Assembly (NCBI RefSeq): GCF_000378085.1
Contig: NZ_KB899214.1
Span: forward strand, 169,237-233,236
From: Hoylesella loescheii DSM 19665 = JCM 12249 = ATCC 15930
Lineage (GTDB): Bacteria; Bacteroidota; Bacteroidia; Bacteroidales; Bacteroidaceae
Length of the DNA: 64,000 nucleotides
Direction: 5' to 3'
Shown one piece after another: positions 48,261 through 58,558 of this stretch. Position numbers and translations under genes: made by a program. Each line of letters starts with the position of its first letter. Position 1 is the stretch's first letter. The notes below the pieces were generated by a model. The model did no database searches. It was not told where the DNA came from and saw only the letters and a list, made by a program, of their open reading frames with translations.

Positions 48261-50006
48261 TTAATTTCTCGCCTTTTTTAATTTCTTCAATTTGCGTTTG
48301 GCTTCGGGTAACTCGGGCCATAGCTCCAATGCTTTCTCGTAATTCCTGATGGCCGCTTGTGGCATGCCCTCCTTTTCCGACTCCTTGCCCAGCAAGGTGT
48401 ATTCGGTGGCTAGGCGTTTCAGTTGTTCAGAGCGTTGTGCTTCTAAGGCATGGGCTTCCGCAAGTTGTTGTTTTAGCATGTTAACGCTGTTCAGCTTTTT
48501 GCGGATAAGCCTTTTGGCAGCAGGCTTCTCAATATCGTAACGGCTGTGGATTGCTAGAAAAAAGTTGTCGATGGTGGCTTGCATGTCGCCCTTGTCGAAG
48601 GCGACCATGGCGTCGGCATATTGCTTATCCGCCTTACTTTCTTGTAAGGCAGAGTTGATGATATTGAGATTGTTGTAGTTTCGGGCGAAGTTGGTGACCT
48701 CTGTTCGCACGAAAATGTTTTCTCGGCGGATAGGTTCTTGCAGACTGATGCCCTGCAACGAGGTGCAACGTGATAGGGCTACGTAAGTTTGTCCACCTGC
48801 GAATACCCCGCCAGTGAAGTCTATCTTGACGTTGTTAAAGGTGAGTCCTTGACTTTTGTGCACAGTAATGGCCCACGCTAAACGAAGCGGAAATTGTTGA
48901 TAGCTGCCTATCTCCTCCTCTTCAATTTTTTGTTCATTCTCGTTGAAGGTGTATCGCACGTTCGACCAGATCTCCCTTTCCACGTCGAAATCCCGTCCGT
49001 CTTCGGTTCGCACGTATATGATGCCGTCTTCTTCATCACCAAATCCGATGATTGTTCCTAGTGTACCGTTCACCCATCTACGTTCCTTATCGTTCTTGAT
49101 GAATAGTACCTGCGCACCTGTTTTTACCTCCAATTCGATAGGTGTGGGTAAACTGCTCTCAGGAAACTCGCCCTCGATGTGACCATAGAATATTGTAGGT
49201 TGGTTGGGTAGGGTGTTAAGCTGCTTTTCGTTGATGTAGTCTACGGTGTCTCTACGCCCCGACAACGTGATAGACAAGCGCCCTTCTTCTGTGCCAATTT
49301 CGGCGTTTACCCGCGCATTTAGTAGTCGCAGGTCGGTATCCGATACCTGCGAAGTGCGTATATGGTCGAGTAGGGAGATGAATTGAGCATCTCTTTGCCT
49401 GTAAACCTTCTTCAATTCCACGGCAATAAGTTGCATTTCTCTGAATACGTGGGCATCGAAGAAGAAGCAAGAGGGGTAAAATGGACGCAGCAGTTGTCGT
49501 TCGTCTTCTTTAATAACAGGTTCAAGCTGGTAGATATCGCCAACCAATAGCAGTTGTTTTCCACCGAAAGGCTCGCGCATGTTGCGGTTATAGATACGCA
49601 GCACCTTGTCGATAAAGTCGATGATGTCTGCCCTAACCATTGAGATTTCATCGATAATGATTAGCTCAACCTCGCGTAGCAATTTCGTTTTTTCACCATT
49701 ATATTTCAGCGTATCGCGAATGTTGCGTGCAGAATAGCGTTTGTCGGTGGGTAGTAAAGGGTGGAAAGGCAGTTTGAAAAAGCTGTGCAGGGTGCTTCCA
49801 CCAGCATTGATGGCAGCGATACCCGTTGGTGCCAAGATGATGTGCTTTTTCTTGATGGTGGCCGCGATGTGGCGCATAAACGTGGATTTACCCGTGCCCG
49901 CCTTTCCCGTAAGGAAGAGCGAGCGACGGGTAAACTGTATAATTTGGAGTGCCTTTTGCATCTCCTCGTTCTCTAAATCTATTTGGCTGGGCGTATCAGT
50001 ATTCAC
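48261..50006 (-). CDS. Pif1/RecD-like helicase with C-terminal TPR-like region
   Basis: A 581-residue protein. The SF1B helicase motifs are I GKAGTGKST (34-42), Ia APTGIAAINAGGSTLHSFF, II IIIDEISMVRADII, III LLLVGDIYQLEP and the C-terminal WAITVHKSQGLTF with TYVALSRCTSL. The last 120 residues (ADAMVAFDKGDMQATIDNFF ... KESEKEGMPQAAIRNYEKALELWPELPEAKRK) include a TPR-like unit not found in classical Pif1. It unwinds DNA 5' to 3', perhaps at forks or structured DNA. It appears monocistronic. Confidence 0.9.
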   Translation of the reverse strand: MNTDTPSQIDLENEEMQKALQIIQFTRRSLFLTGKAGTGKSTFMRHIAATIKKKHIILAPTGIAAINAGGSTLHSFFKLPFHPLLPTDKRYSARNIRDTLKYNGEKTKLLREVELIIIDEISMVRADIIDFIDKVLRIYNRNMREPFGGKQLLLVGDIYQLEPVIKEDERQLLRPFYPSCFFFDAHVFREMQLIAVELKKVYRQRDAQFISLLDHIRTSQVSDTDLRLLNARVNAEIGTEEGRLSITLSGRRDTVDYINEKQLNTLPNQPTIFYGHIEGEFPESSLPTPIELEVKTGAQVLFIKNDKERRWVNGTLGTIIGFGDEEDGIIYVRTEDGRDFDVEREIWSNVRYTFNENEQKIEEEEIGSYQQFPLRLAWAITVHKSQGLTFNNVKIDFTGGVFAGGQTYVALSRCTSLQGISLQEPIRRENIFVRTEVTNFARNYNNLNIINSALQESKADKQYADAMVAFDKGDMQATIDNFFLAIHSRYDIEKPAAKRLIRKKLNSVNMLKQQLAEAHALEAQRSEQLKRLATEYTLLGKESEKEGMPQAAIRNYEKALELWPELPEAKRKLKKLKKARN

Positions 50007-50218
50007 GTTGTTTTGTCAAATCTGTCTTAGGATGGTTTAATCAAAGTCTATCTGTGTTGACTTGTCTTTCACCGTATAATCTAGTCCTGTTGGTATGAAA
50101 CGCATTTGACACGGCAATCAGAATAGAAAATCATAAGGTGACGGATGCTTGTGGGCGAAATCCGTCGGGCATTAGTTGCAAGATGAAGCGTGCAATGGCG
50201 TGATGGGGTCATGCCATG

Positions 50219-52708
50219 TTATAGCTCATCGAGGTTTAGGGGCTGTTCGGTGGGTCGCGTTCGTTTTTTCTCCGTTCCCTGTTCGGAGGGAACGAGATCA
50301 CCTGGCGTGATGTCTCGGATTGGATTTCCATTGCCATCAAGAATGAGGATGCCCTCGCCTCCTGTGCTGTCGGTTTCTGTTGTGTCGTTTTTAGCCCGCG
50401 GATAGTAACTGTCGCATAGGTACATGTCGCCCGTTATGTCTGCATCTCGTGGCTTTCCGAACCTGCCATGATATTGTTTAAAGGCAGGATCGCGGAACAC
50501 CGACTGTAAGAAATACCCACAGATGGGTAGTGCCGTTCGGCTGCCTTGTCCCAAAGCACCCGTACGGAAGTGAATACTTCGGTATTCGCCACCAACCCAA
50601 GCGCCCACCACGAGCTTAGGACTAACGGCCATGAACCATGCATCGGAGTGGTTGTTAGACGTACCAGTCTTACCACCAAAGTCGGTATCTTTGAAATCGC
50701 CAACATATCCCCATAGGCTTTGAGACGTTCCACCGGGTTCGCGCATACCGCCCATCAGTAGTCGTTGCACAAGGAAGGCAGTCTTATAAGGTACCGCCTG
50801 TTCTGAAGTAGCAGGACCAAGGAACACCTCTCGGCCGTCTTTATCTTCTATTCGGGTAACAAGTACGGGGGCGTGGTGCATACCATCGTTCGCGATTGTG
50901 CAATAGGCGTTGGTCAGTTCGAGCAGGTTGACGTCGCTCGAACCAAGTGCCAGTGATGGCGCATCTTCCAATGGGCTTTTAATTCCCATCTTCTCGGCCG
51001 TTTCGATGATACGTTTGATACCCATTTCTTGTCCTAAACGCACGGCAACCGAGTTGATACTTTTGGCGAAAGCCGCCTTTAATGGCATTGAGTCGCCCGA
51101 GAATGAGCCATTGGCATTAGAGGGAGTCCATGTAACTACCTCTTGTTTCTTCTTGTCGTACACCTGCATCGAGATATATTCGTCGCGGCGTTTGTCGCAT
51201 GGTGTAAGACCTTGGTTCATGGCCTCGGTATATACAAAAAGCTTAAAGGTTGAGCCTGGTTGGCGCATCGCCTTAACTTTATCATACTTCCACGAATTGA
51301 AATTGATGTCGCCAACCCATGCCTTCACTGCTCCTGTTTGTGGTTCCATCGCCACGAAGGCGCAGTGCATGAACCGAACCATATAGCGAATGGAGTCCAT
51401 TGTTGAGATATTCATCTCGATTGTGCCTTTAGCGTAGTCGAAAAGCTTTACGTTATGTGGCTTATTGAGATAATAAGTGATGGAGTCTGGTTGGTTAGGG
51501 AACTTCTCCAATAGCCAATTATACACGGGCTGTTTGCGTGCAATGCCTTCAATGAAATCGGGTATCACCCTTCCGCGCTCGTCAATCCATGGGTCATTTT
51601 TTCCCCAATGGTTCTTGAAGTTTTGCTGAACCTGCCGCATCTGCTTGGTTGCAGCGTCTTCGGCGTATTTTTGCATGCGGGTATCAAGGGTGGTATATAT
51701 CTTCAAACCACTGGTGTAGAGGTCGTAACCATTAGCTTCGCACCAGTCTTTGAGGTAATCGGCTACCGCCTCCCTAAAATAATTGGCCTGTCCGTCGTAG
51801 TTGGTTTCAACGTTATACTTTAGTCTAAGGGGCGTTTGCGACAGCGAATCGTAGACGGCTTGACTGAGATGGCCACGCCTAACCATGTTGGCTAACACGG
51901 TATTGCGCCTCTTTAAACTGTTTTCGGGATGTGTTATGGGGTTATATGTGGTTGTTGCCTTGAGCATACCGACAAGAGTAGCCGACTGTGCTGCTGTCAA
52001 CTCTTTGGGCGTTATGTTGAAATAGGTTTTGCAAGCAGTCTTAATACCGTATGCCGAGGATCCAAAATCCACGGTGTTGGCATACATGCTGAGAATGGTG
52101 TTCTTATCGTAGCTCATTTCCAACTTTGTGGCAATGATCCATTCTTTGGTTTTCATGATGAGCATACGTATGCCAGGGATTTTTCCGAGCAGGCCAGTGG
52201 AATATTCTGTACGTACCCTAAAAAGGTTTTTAGCCAGCTGTTGGGTGATGGTAGACGCACCACGGCCATCACCTTTGGCAATGGCATCCTTAGCGGCAGC
52301 AAACATTCCGATGGGGTCTACACCCCAGTGGCTGTAAAAGCGCTCGTCTTCGGTGTCGATAAGTGTATTCCAAAATACAGGGTTAACGTCGCCGTAGTTA
52401 ACTGGCGTACGGTTCTCATTGAAATACTTGCCAATGAGTTTTCCGTCGGCACTATATATTTCGGATGCCTGCGCAGATATGGGGTTGTTGATAGTGGACC
52501 ATCCTGGCGACTTGCCGAAGAGCCAAAGGAAGTTGATATCTACCATACCGAGGTAGACAAAGAAAGCTACAAACATCGAAACAATGGCCACGCCAGTTTT
52601 GAAATACCACTTGCGGCCAATGTATAAGCCTTTGTACCATTTCCAAAATGCCTTTAACTTGGTGGCGCACCATTGCGCGCCTTGCATGATTTTCTTTCGC
52701 ATAATCAT
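50219..52708 (-). CDS. Class A penicillin-binding protein (PBP1a-like)
   Basis: An 829-residue protein. A short cytoplasmic tail and membrane helix (VAIVSMFVAFFVYLGMVDINFLW) precede the glycosyltransferase-51 domain with DTEDERFYSHWGVDP and GRGASTITQQLAKNLF. The transpeptidase domain has SxxK in GSTFKLFVYTEA, SxN in KSINSVAVRL and KTGT in GGKTGTSNNH. The C-terminal tail is Thr/Glu/Pro-rich. It polymerises and crosslinks peptidoglycan. miaA lies upstream on the same strand, but a promoter sits between them. Confidence 0.95.
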   Translation of the reverse strand: MIMRKKIMQGAQWCATKLKAFWKWYKGLYIGRKWYFKTGVAIVSMFVAFFVYLGMVDINFLWLFGKSPGWSTINNPISAQASEIYSADGKLIGKYFNENRTPVNYGDVNPVFWNTLIDTEDERFYSHWGVDPIGMFAAAKDAIAKGDGRGASTITQQLAKNLFRVRTEYSTGLLGKIPGIRMLIMKTKEWIIATKLEMSYDKNTILSMYANTVDFGSSAYGIKTACKTYFNITPKELTAAQSATLVGMLKATTTYNPITHPENSLKRRNTVLANMVRRGHLSQAVYDSLSQTPLRLKYNVETNYDGQANYFREAVADYLKDWCEANGYDLYTSGLKIYTTLDTRMQKYAEDAATKQMRQVQQNFKNHWGKNDPWIDERGRVIPDFIEGIARKQPVYNWLLEKFPNQPDSITYYLNKPHNVKLFDYAKGTIEMNISTMDSIRYMVRFMHCAFVAMEPQTGAVKAWVGDINFNSWKYDKVKAMRQPGSTFKLFVYTEAMNQGLTPCDKRRDEYISMQVYDKKKQEVVTWTPSNANGSFSGDSMPLKAAFAKSINSVAVRLGQEMGIKRIIETAEKMGIKSPLEDAPSLALGSSDVNLLELTNAYCTIANDGMHHAPVLVTRIEDKDGREVFLGPATSEQAVPYKTAFLVQRLLMGGMREPGGTSQSLWGYVGDFKDTDFGGKTGTSNNHSDAWFMAVSPKLVVGAWVGGEYRSIHFRTGALGQGSRTALPICGYFLQSVFRDPAFKQYHGRFGKPRDADITGDMYLCDSYYPRAKNDTTETDSTGGEGILILDGNGNPIRDITPGDLVPSEQGTEKKRTRPTEQPLNLDEL

Positions 52709-52854
52709 TTGTTGGTTGGTGGAGAATACAATGCCTTTGTCCTGTCGATTGCTCTCGGAGGCGCATAGGGCCTGTGTTCTTCTTATTGTTTGGCATAAGC
52801 TGCAACGCTATTCATACCCTCGTGAGGCAGATACAATGTGTGGCTAGCCTTTTG

Positions 52855-52888
52855 CAAAATTACGTATTTAATCTGTTATCCCGACAAA
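52855..52888 (-). promoter_or_regulatory. Candidate promoter of the PBP1a gene
   Basis: TAATTTTG at 52855-52862 and TTTG at 52885-52888 (minus strand) are 22 bp apart, slightly long. The minus-33 element lies inside the end of miaA, and the leader to the ATG at 52708 would be about 140 nt. Confidence 0.4.
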
Positions 52889-53776
52889 AGTGTCGATATA
52901 ATTTGTAATTTCTTCTATGTTGTCGGGATGAAACCACGTTATTTCTGGGTCTTTCTTAAACCACGTAAGTTGTTTGCGCATGTACCTGCGCGTGTTTGAT
53001 TGTATTTGTCGGATGGCCTCCTCTAAAGGGATCGTACCATCGAAAAAGGAGAACAGCTCCTTATATCCTACGGTGTTGAGCGAGTTAAGCCCTCGTAGCT
53101 GATAGACACGACGTGCCTCTTGCTCTAATCCGTTGGCCATCATCTGTAAAACACGTTGGTTAATGCGGTCGTACATCTCTTCGCGTGGGCGGTTTAGGCC
53201 AATCTTAATGATCTTGAAGGGACGTGTTTTGCGCTCTTTTTTTCGGTACGAAGTGTATGTGTTGCCTGTCATCAGGCATATTTCGAGCGCATGGCACACC
53301 CTTCTAGGGTTTTGCTTGTCAACTAAATCATAGTGCTCGGGGTCCAACTGTTTAAGCATGTCTACAAGAGCAGGCAGTCCCTGCTGTTCGAGAAGTTGCT
53401 TTACATGCTGGCGCGTTACATCGTCGACGGTTGGAATGTCGTCTATGCCATAACAAAGTGCATCAATATACATCATGCTTCCACCCGTCATCAAGGCCAC
53501 GTCGTCGTTCGTGAAAAGCTGATTGAGTAAGGAAAGGGTGTCTGACTCGAAGCACGACGCGCTATAATAGTCGTCGAGTTTGAGGTTGCCAACAAAGTGG
53601 TGGACTGCCTGCTGTTGCTCTTCGGGTGTAGCGGCGGCAGTACCAATGGGCAGTTCGGCGAACATTTGGCGTGAGTCGGCACTGATAATGTGCGCGGCAT
53701 AACGCTTGGCAAGATGCAGGCAGAGTGCAGTTTTACCCACACCTGTAGGTCCAAGAACGACGATGAGTGTTTTCAT
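52868..53776 (-). CDS. miaA: tRNA dimethylallyltransferase MiaA
   Basis: A 302-residue protein. P-loop GPTGVGKTALCLHLAKRY is at the N terminus, then ISADSRQMFAELPIGTAA (the DSRQ signature) and DKQNPRRVCHALEICLMTG. It adds a prenyl group to A37 of tRNAs reading UNN codons. The length is usual. It is the second tRNA-modification gene of the window after mnmE. Confidence 0.96.
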   Translation of the reverse strand: MKTLIVVLGPTGVGKTALCLHLAKRYAAHIISADSRQMFAELPIGTAAATPEEQQQAVHHFVGNLKLDDYYSASCFESDTLSLLNQLFTNDDVALMTGGSMMYIDALCYGIDDIPTVDDVTRQHVKQLLEQQGLPALVDMLKQLDPEHYDLVDKQNPRRVCHALEICLMTGNTYTSYRKKERKTRPFKIIKIGLNRPREEMYDRINQRVLQMMANGLEQEARRVYQLRGLNSLNTVGYKELFSFFDGTIPLEEAIRQIQSNTRRYMRKQLTWFKKDPEITWFHPDNIEEITNYIDTFVGITD

Positions 53777-53827
53777 TTCATACCTTATTATATATAGGAG
53801 GATGGCGAGATAGCCGTATGGCAGAAA

Positions 53828-54631
53828 TTATCGCACCGTGACGTGGAAGCATCCTTGCTTCACTTCGTATTTGATATAGCAGCGATTGTTTTGCCGTAGG
53901 TCGTTCAGCACTTCGCTCATTACCCATTTTAGCGTGTCGTTTCTCACCTGTCGGCGTGCAGGACCATCGGGCGCTTCCACCGTTTTATATCTGTTATAGG
54001 CGATATCGAATGTCGTTCCGAACCTGTGACAGCTGTTTTCGGAGGCATTTCCGTTGTGTCCGCGTAGCTTTTTCACGTCGGCCTCGCTTCGAAGTACACT
54101 CGTAACGATGAACTTATGCAGTGGAATACCTTTAATTTGCAGACTATCGAAGAAGTTTCGGCCAATGTCGTTGAGCAGCACAGCAGCCCTCGGCACAAGG
54201 TAAGGAACACTATTATTAAGCTTGTCTACATGATAATAGGGACTACTGGCCATATACACAAGTTCCGTTTTTCGATTTTCAGCTTCCTCGCGGTCGGCCA
54301 CAGGCTTAACGCCATATTTGTTGGCCACCTCCAACTGCATGTCGTTAAGGTCGGGAAAAGCTTTCGAATAATTGGGAACACTTTGTATACGATTCTTTAC
54401 GGGTGTGCCGTCAGCCTTGAAAAACTTCAGTTTGGCCAGCTTTCCGTCCACAGGTTGTGCTGCGGCATGTGCGTGTCTTTCGGCATCTTCATTGATGTCT
54501 TGCTCCTTATTTTCGGTTCCCTTCTTCGCATCGGCAGGTTTGGCGATGGAAGGGAAAACCGCGCGCACCACAGCTAATAAAACAACCGTCGCAGCGAAAG
54601 CCTTTAAAAACTGGTTCTTTGTCAATCTCAT
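53828..54631 (-). CDS. DUF5715 family protein
   Basis: A 267-residue protein with an N-terminal signal anchor (FLKAFAATVVLLAVVRAVF), a Lys/Glu-rich linker and a C-terminal domain (YLVPRAAVLLNDIGRNFFDSL, ITSVLRSEADVKKLRGHNGNAS-type words with ENSCHRFGTTFDIAYNRY, and RCYIKYEVKQGCFHVTVR). The SxHxxGxxxD-like ENSCHRFGTTFDIAY recalls M15 D,D-carboxypeptidase metal ligands, so a periplasmic peptidoglycan peptidase role is plausible. It is divergent from phoH. Confidence 0.85.
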   Translation of the reverse strand: MRLTKNQFLKAFAATVVLLAVVRAVFPSIAKPADAKKGTENKEQDINEDAERHAHAAAQPVDGKLAKLKFFKADGTPVKNRIQSVPNYSKAFPDLNDMQLEVANKYGVKPVADREEAENRKTELVYMASSPYYHVDKLNNSVPYLVPRAAVLLNDIGRNFFDSLQIKGIPLHKFIVTSVLRSEADVKKLRGHNGNASENSCHRFGTTFDIAYNRYKTVEAPDGPARRQVRNDTLKWVMSEVLNDLRQNNRCYIKYEVKQGCFHVTVR

Positions 54632-54653
54632 TGAAAAACGTTTAATTGCGCCA

Positions 54654-54661
54654 CAAAGATA
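54654..54661 (-). promoter_or_regulatory. Promoter minus-7 of the DUF5715 gene
   Basis: TATCTTTG on the minus strand, a perfect TAnnTTTG, 23 bp before the ATG at 54631. Confidence 0.6.
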
Positions 54662-54693
54662 GAAAAAAGTGTTGGGTTATGGAAAGCTTTTTG

Positions 54694-54701
54694 TAATTTT
54701 G
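54694..54701 (+). promoter_or_regulatory. Promoter minus-7 of phoH
   Basis: TAATTTTG on the plus strand, about 30 bp before the phoH start codon and back to back with the DUF5715 promoter. Confidence 0.6.
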
Positions 54702-54731
54702 CACTAATATTATATTTTAGGAATTACGACA

Positions 54732-55691
54732 TTGGTAGAGAAGCATATTGTACTTGAAGACATCGACCCTGTAATGTTTTATGGGGTGAACAACGGTCAT
54801 CTGCAAATGATTAAGTCGCTGTTCCCCAAATTGCGCATCGTGGCTCGTGATAATGTGATCCGCGTGTTGGGAGATGAGGAAGAGATGGCTGCCTTCGAAG
54901 AGAAAACCGAAGATATAAGGAAGCATATCCTTAAATACAACGCCATCAACGAGGAAGACATTCTCGACATTATCAAGGGCAAACGCACCAAGGCCGATGC
55001 CACAAAAGATGTTATTGTGTATAACATCACGGGCAAGCCCATCAAAAGTCGGAGTGAGAACCAACAACGGTTGGTGGACGCATACGAACGTCACGACTTG
55101 GTGTTTGCCGTTGGACCGGCAGGAACGGGTAAAACTTATCTTAGCATAGCTTTGGCAGTGAAGGCCTTAAAAGAAAAAACGGCCAAGAAGATCATCCTTA
55201 GTAGGCCAGCAGTAGAGGCGGGAGAGAAGCTGGGATTTTTGCCTGGCGATATGAAAGATAAGATTGACCCTTATCTGCAACCGCTGTATGATGCGCTAGA
55301 AGACATGATTCCAGCCGTGAAGTTGCAAGATATGATGGAGAAACACGTCATACAGATAGCGCCATTGGCCTTTATGCGCGGTAGAACGCTTACCGATGCC
55401 ATCGTGATTTTAGATGAGGCGCAGAACACCACCATGGCTCAGATAAAGATGTTTCTAACGCGTATGGGTACCAACACCAAGATGATTGTGACGGGTGACT
55501 TAACCCAAATAGACCTGCCTAGAGAACAAAAGAGCGGTTTAAGGGTGGCTTTGGATATCCTGAACAATGTGAAAGGCATCGCAACGGTGCGGTTCGATCA
55601 AAAGGATATTGTGCGCCATAAGCTTGTTACGCGTATCGTAAACGCCTACGAGGCATATTACGAGGCAGAAAGAAATAAGGAGAAAGAATAG
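54732..55691 (+). CDS. PhoH family ATPase
   Basis: A 319-residue protein. The start is the TTG at 54732, giving [13 protein letters not shown], which matches the family N terminus; no ATG exists between the promoter and this point. The PhoH domain has Walker A GPAGTGKT (128-135), [29 protein letters not shown] and Walker [13 protein letters not shown], then [10 protein letters not shown]. PhoH proteins are ATPases linked to RNA metabolism and phosphate or stress responses. It is 26 bp upstream of purC and may be co-transcribed with it. Confidence 0.93.
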   Translation: MVEKHIVLEDIDPVMFYGVNNGHLQMIKSLFPKLRIVARDNVIRVLGDEEEMAAFEEKTEDIRKHILKYNAINEEDILDIIKGKRTKADATKDVIVYNITGKPIKSRSENQQRLVDAYERHDLVFAVGPAGTGKTYLSIALAVKALKEKTAKKIILSRPAVEAGEKLGFLPGDMKDKIDPYLQPLYDALEDMIPAVKLQDMMEKHVIQIAPLAFMRGRTLTDAIVILDEAQNTTMAQIKMFLTRMGTNTKMIVTGDLTQIDLPREQKSGLRVALDILNNVKGIATVRFDQKDIVRHKLVTRIVNAYEAYYEAERNKEKE

Positions 55692-55717
55692 GATACATCA
55701 TAAAAACATTGATAGAG

Positions 55718-56668
55718 ATGAAAGCATTGACACAAACCGATTTCCACTTCGCTGGACAAAAGAGCGTATATCATGGTAAAGTTCGCGATGTGTATGACAT
55801 CGATGGTGACAAAATCGTGATGGTTGCAACCGACAGAATATCGGCTTTCGACGTAATCTTGCCCAAGGGCATCCCTTTTAAAGGTCAGGTATTGAACCAA
55901 ATTGCGGCCAAGTTTCTTGACCTAACGGCCGACATCTGCCCTAATTGGAAGTTGGCCACACCCGATCCCATGGTGACCGTAGGTCTGAAATGCGAAGGCT
56001 TCCGCGTAGAGATGATCATTCGTTCAATCCTTACCGGCTCGGCTTGGCGTGAATATAAGAAAGGGTGTAGGGAGTTGTGCGGCGTGAAATTGCCTGATGG
56101 TATGAAAGAGAATGAACGTTTTCCCGAGCCCATTGTTACGCCAACGACTAAGGCCGACGAAGGGCACGACCTCAATATCTCGAAAGAGGAGATCATTGCA
56201 CAGGGGCTTGTTAGCGCAGAAGACTATGCAGTGATGGAAGACTATACCAAGAAACTCTTCCGTCGTGGTCAGGAAATTGCAGCCAAGCAAGGCCTTATTT
56301 TGGTAGATACGAAGTACGAATTTGGTAAACGTGACGGTAAAGTATATCTCATCGACGAAATACACACGCCCGATTCAAGTCGTTATTTCTATGCCGAAGG
56401 TTACGAAGAGAAGTTGGCAAAGGGCGAACCGCAGCGTCAATTGTCGAAGGAATTTTTGCGCCAGTGGCTTATTGAGCACAATTTCATGAACGAACCTGGT
56501 CAAACTATGCCCGAGATAACCGACGAATACGCTGAAGAGGTGAGCAATCGGTATATTGAACTATACGAACATATCACCGGCGAGACGTTTAATAAGGCTG
56601 CCGATGAAGCCGACTTAGCAGCTCGTATCGAGAAGAATGTAACGGAATTTTTGGCGAAAGGCAAATAG
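55718..56668 (+). CDS. purC: SAICAR synthase PurC
   Basis: A 316-residue protein starting at [16 protein letters not shown]. Signatures are [29 protein letters not shown] and [18 protein letters not shown], with the substrate-binding [26 protein letters not shown]. It joins CAIR and aspartate in step 7/8 of purine synthesis. The length is that of the longer bacterial/eukaryote-like type. Confidence 0.96.
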   Translation: MKALTQTDFHFAGQKSVYHGKVRDVYDIDGDKIVMVATDRISAFDVILPKGIPFKGQVLNQIAAKFLDLTADICPNWKLATPDPMVTVGLKCEGFRVEMIIRSILTGSAWREYKKGCRELCGVKLPDGMKENERFPEPIVTPTTKADEGHDLNISKEEIIAQGLVSAEDYAVMEDYTKKLFRRGQEIAAKQGLILVDTKYEFGKRDGKVYLIDEIHTPDSSRYFYAEGYEEKLAKGEPQRQLSKEFLRQWLIEHNFMNEPGQTMPEITDEYAEEVSNRYIELYEHITGETFNKAADEADLAARIEKNVTEFLAKGK

Positions 56669-56886
56669 AAAAGTAAGCGGCAACAGACTTTCATGGCAGC
56701 ATGACGCATCCTTACGGAGTGGAACGAGCTGGCGTGAAAGAACTGTTTCGTTTTATTCGTTCAGACCTTTCGAATTAATTAACGTTACAATTCAGGATAA
56801 CAGTGTGGGTGACAGTGTGAGCGAACGCCTAACAAAGCCATCCTTTGTGTTATCTATAACCCCCTATTTAATGGCACATATCCTCC

Positions 56887-57621
56887 ATGTATAAACAAGA
56901 AGAGATAAAACCCTATGGTGAACAAGGCGATAAGGGCGAGTTGGTAGAAAAGATGTTCGACAACATTGCTCCTACCTACGACGTGCTGAACCATCGCCTT
57001 TCTTGGGACATTGACAAGCGTTGGCGACGTAAGGCCATCGGGCAGCTTGTGCAGTTTAGACCACAACAGATGCTCGACATTGCCACAGGAACGGGCGATT
57101 TCGCAATCTTGGCTGCCCAGATGCTTAATCCCAGCCACCTTATAGGGGCTGATATCTCCGAAGGAATGATGGATATTGGGCGCAAGAAGGTGGAGAAGGC
57201 TGGATTGGGAAGTGTGGTCTCGTTTATGAAAGAAGACTGTATGAACCTCTCTTTCCCTGCGGAAAGTTTCGATGCGGTAACCGCTGCGTTTGGCATTCGC
57301 AACTTCAAGGACCTTGACAACTGCTTGCGCGAACTGCATCGCGTGTTGCGCACGGGGGGACATTTAAGCATAGTGGAGCTTTCTGCCCCTAAACGCTTCC
57401 CCATGTCGTGGCTCTTTAAAATATATTCGCACACCATACTTCCACTTTATGCACGCCTAGTATCGAAGGATAAGGGTGCCTATCGCTATCTCATCAGTAC
57501 TGTCGAAGCCTTTCCGCAAGGCGAAACGATGGTCGGAATTCTCAAAAAAGCAGGTTTCGAAGAGGTTAAATTCAAACGTCTCACGTTCGGAATCTGCACC
57601 ATGTACCTAGCAACCAAGTAG
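56887..57621 (+). CDS. menG: Demethylmenaquinone methyltransferase (MenG/UbiE)
   Basis: A 244-residue SAM-dependent methyltransferase. It has [32 protein letters not shown], the SAM site [16 protein letters not shown] and [18 protein letters not shown], all UbiE/MenG signatures. In a Bacteroidales host using menaquinone it performs the last methylation. The product quinone would be the acceptor of the Na+-NQR encoded in this window. Confidence 0.95.
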   Translation: MYKQEEIKPYGEQGDKGELVEKMFDNIAPTYDVLNHRLSWDIDKRWRRKAIGQLVQFRPQQMLDIATGTGDFAILAAQMLNPSHLIGADISEGMMDIGRKKVEKAGLGSVVSFMKEDCMNLSFPAESFDAVTAAFGIRNFKDLDNCLRELHRVLRTGGHLSIVELSAPKRFPMSWLFKIYSHTILPLYARLVSKDKGAYRYLISTVEAFPQGETMVGILKKAGFEEVKFKRLTFGICTMYLATK

Positions 57622-57704
57622 TAAACATCTTTGTTAAAACTCCAATTGCCGGTACTGCGTTGTATTTAGAAAAGGCAAGTTGAATACGAACATTCAGGAA
57701 CATT

Positions 57705-58454
57705 ATGGACAAATACGGACTTATAGGATTTCCCTTAGGGCATAGTTTCTCGATAAGTTACTTCAATGAGAAGTTCCACAACGAGGGTATCGACGCCGAA
57801 TATGAGAATTATGAAATTGCAAGCATCGACAGTTTGGCCGAGATACTCGACACGACGCCCAACTTGCGTGGATTGAATGTAACCATTCCTTATAAGGAAG
57901 AGGTGATAAAATACCTTGACGCACTATCGCCCGAGGCTCGTTCAATAGGGGCGGTGAACGCTATTAGGGTGAGTTATAAAGGCTCGAAACCCTATCTGAA
58001 AGGCTTTAATAGCGACGTTATTGGCTTTACGCGTAGCATAGAGTCGATGCTCGAACCAGGCCATCACAAGGCTTTGATACTAGGAACGGGCGGTGCAGCC
58101 AAGGCCATAGACTACGGATTGAAAAGTCTTGGTCTGGAAACGCGCTTCGTAAGTAGGTCGGCACGTAAGGGCAATGTTATCACTTACGATGAGGTTACGC
58201 CCCAAATGATTGCTGAGTACAATGTAATCGTTAATTGCACACCACTGGGTATGTATCCACGAACCGAAGAATGCCCAAAGCTTCCCTACGAAGCGATGGA
58301 CCAGCACACCCTGCTCTACGACCTGATATACAATCCCGACGAAACCCTGTTTATGAAAAAGGGTAGGGAACGGGGTGCGATTACCAAGAACGGACTCGAG
58401 ATGCTGCTGCTTCAAGCTTTTGCCAGCTGGGAGTTTTGGCATGGAAGAGAATAG
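57705..58454 (+). CDS. aroE: Shikimate dehydrogenase
   Basis: A 249-residue protein. The substrate-binding GFPLGHSFSISYFNEKF (SxS) and NVTIPYKEEVIKYLD (catalytic Lys), and the NADP site ILGTGGAAKAIDYGL, are clear, with NCTPLGMYP and NGLEMLLLQA at the end. It reduces 3-dehydroshikimate in aromatic amino acid synthesis. It is somewhat shorter than the E. coli enzyme, as usual in this phylum. Confidence 0.95.
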   Translation: MDKYGLIGFPLGHSFSISYFNEKFHNEGIDAEYENYEIASIDSLAEILDTTPNLRGLNVTIPYKEEVIKYLDALSPEARSIGAVNAIRVSYKGSKPYLKGFNSDVIGFTRSIESMLEPGHHKALILGTGGAAKAIDYGLKSLGLETRFVSRSARKGNVITYDEVTPQMIAEYNVIVNCTPLGMYPRTEECPKLPYEAMDQHTLLYDLIYNPDETLFMKKGRERGAITKNGLEMLLLQAFASWEFWHGRE

Positions 58455-58558
58455 CGTAGACGGCCTTGATGGCGCATCCTTGCACGAGAAAAGAAGTCAT
58501 ATTGCAGATAATCCAACCAAATTTTACAATATATTATCACCCAAATAAACTCAAATAG

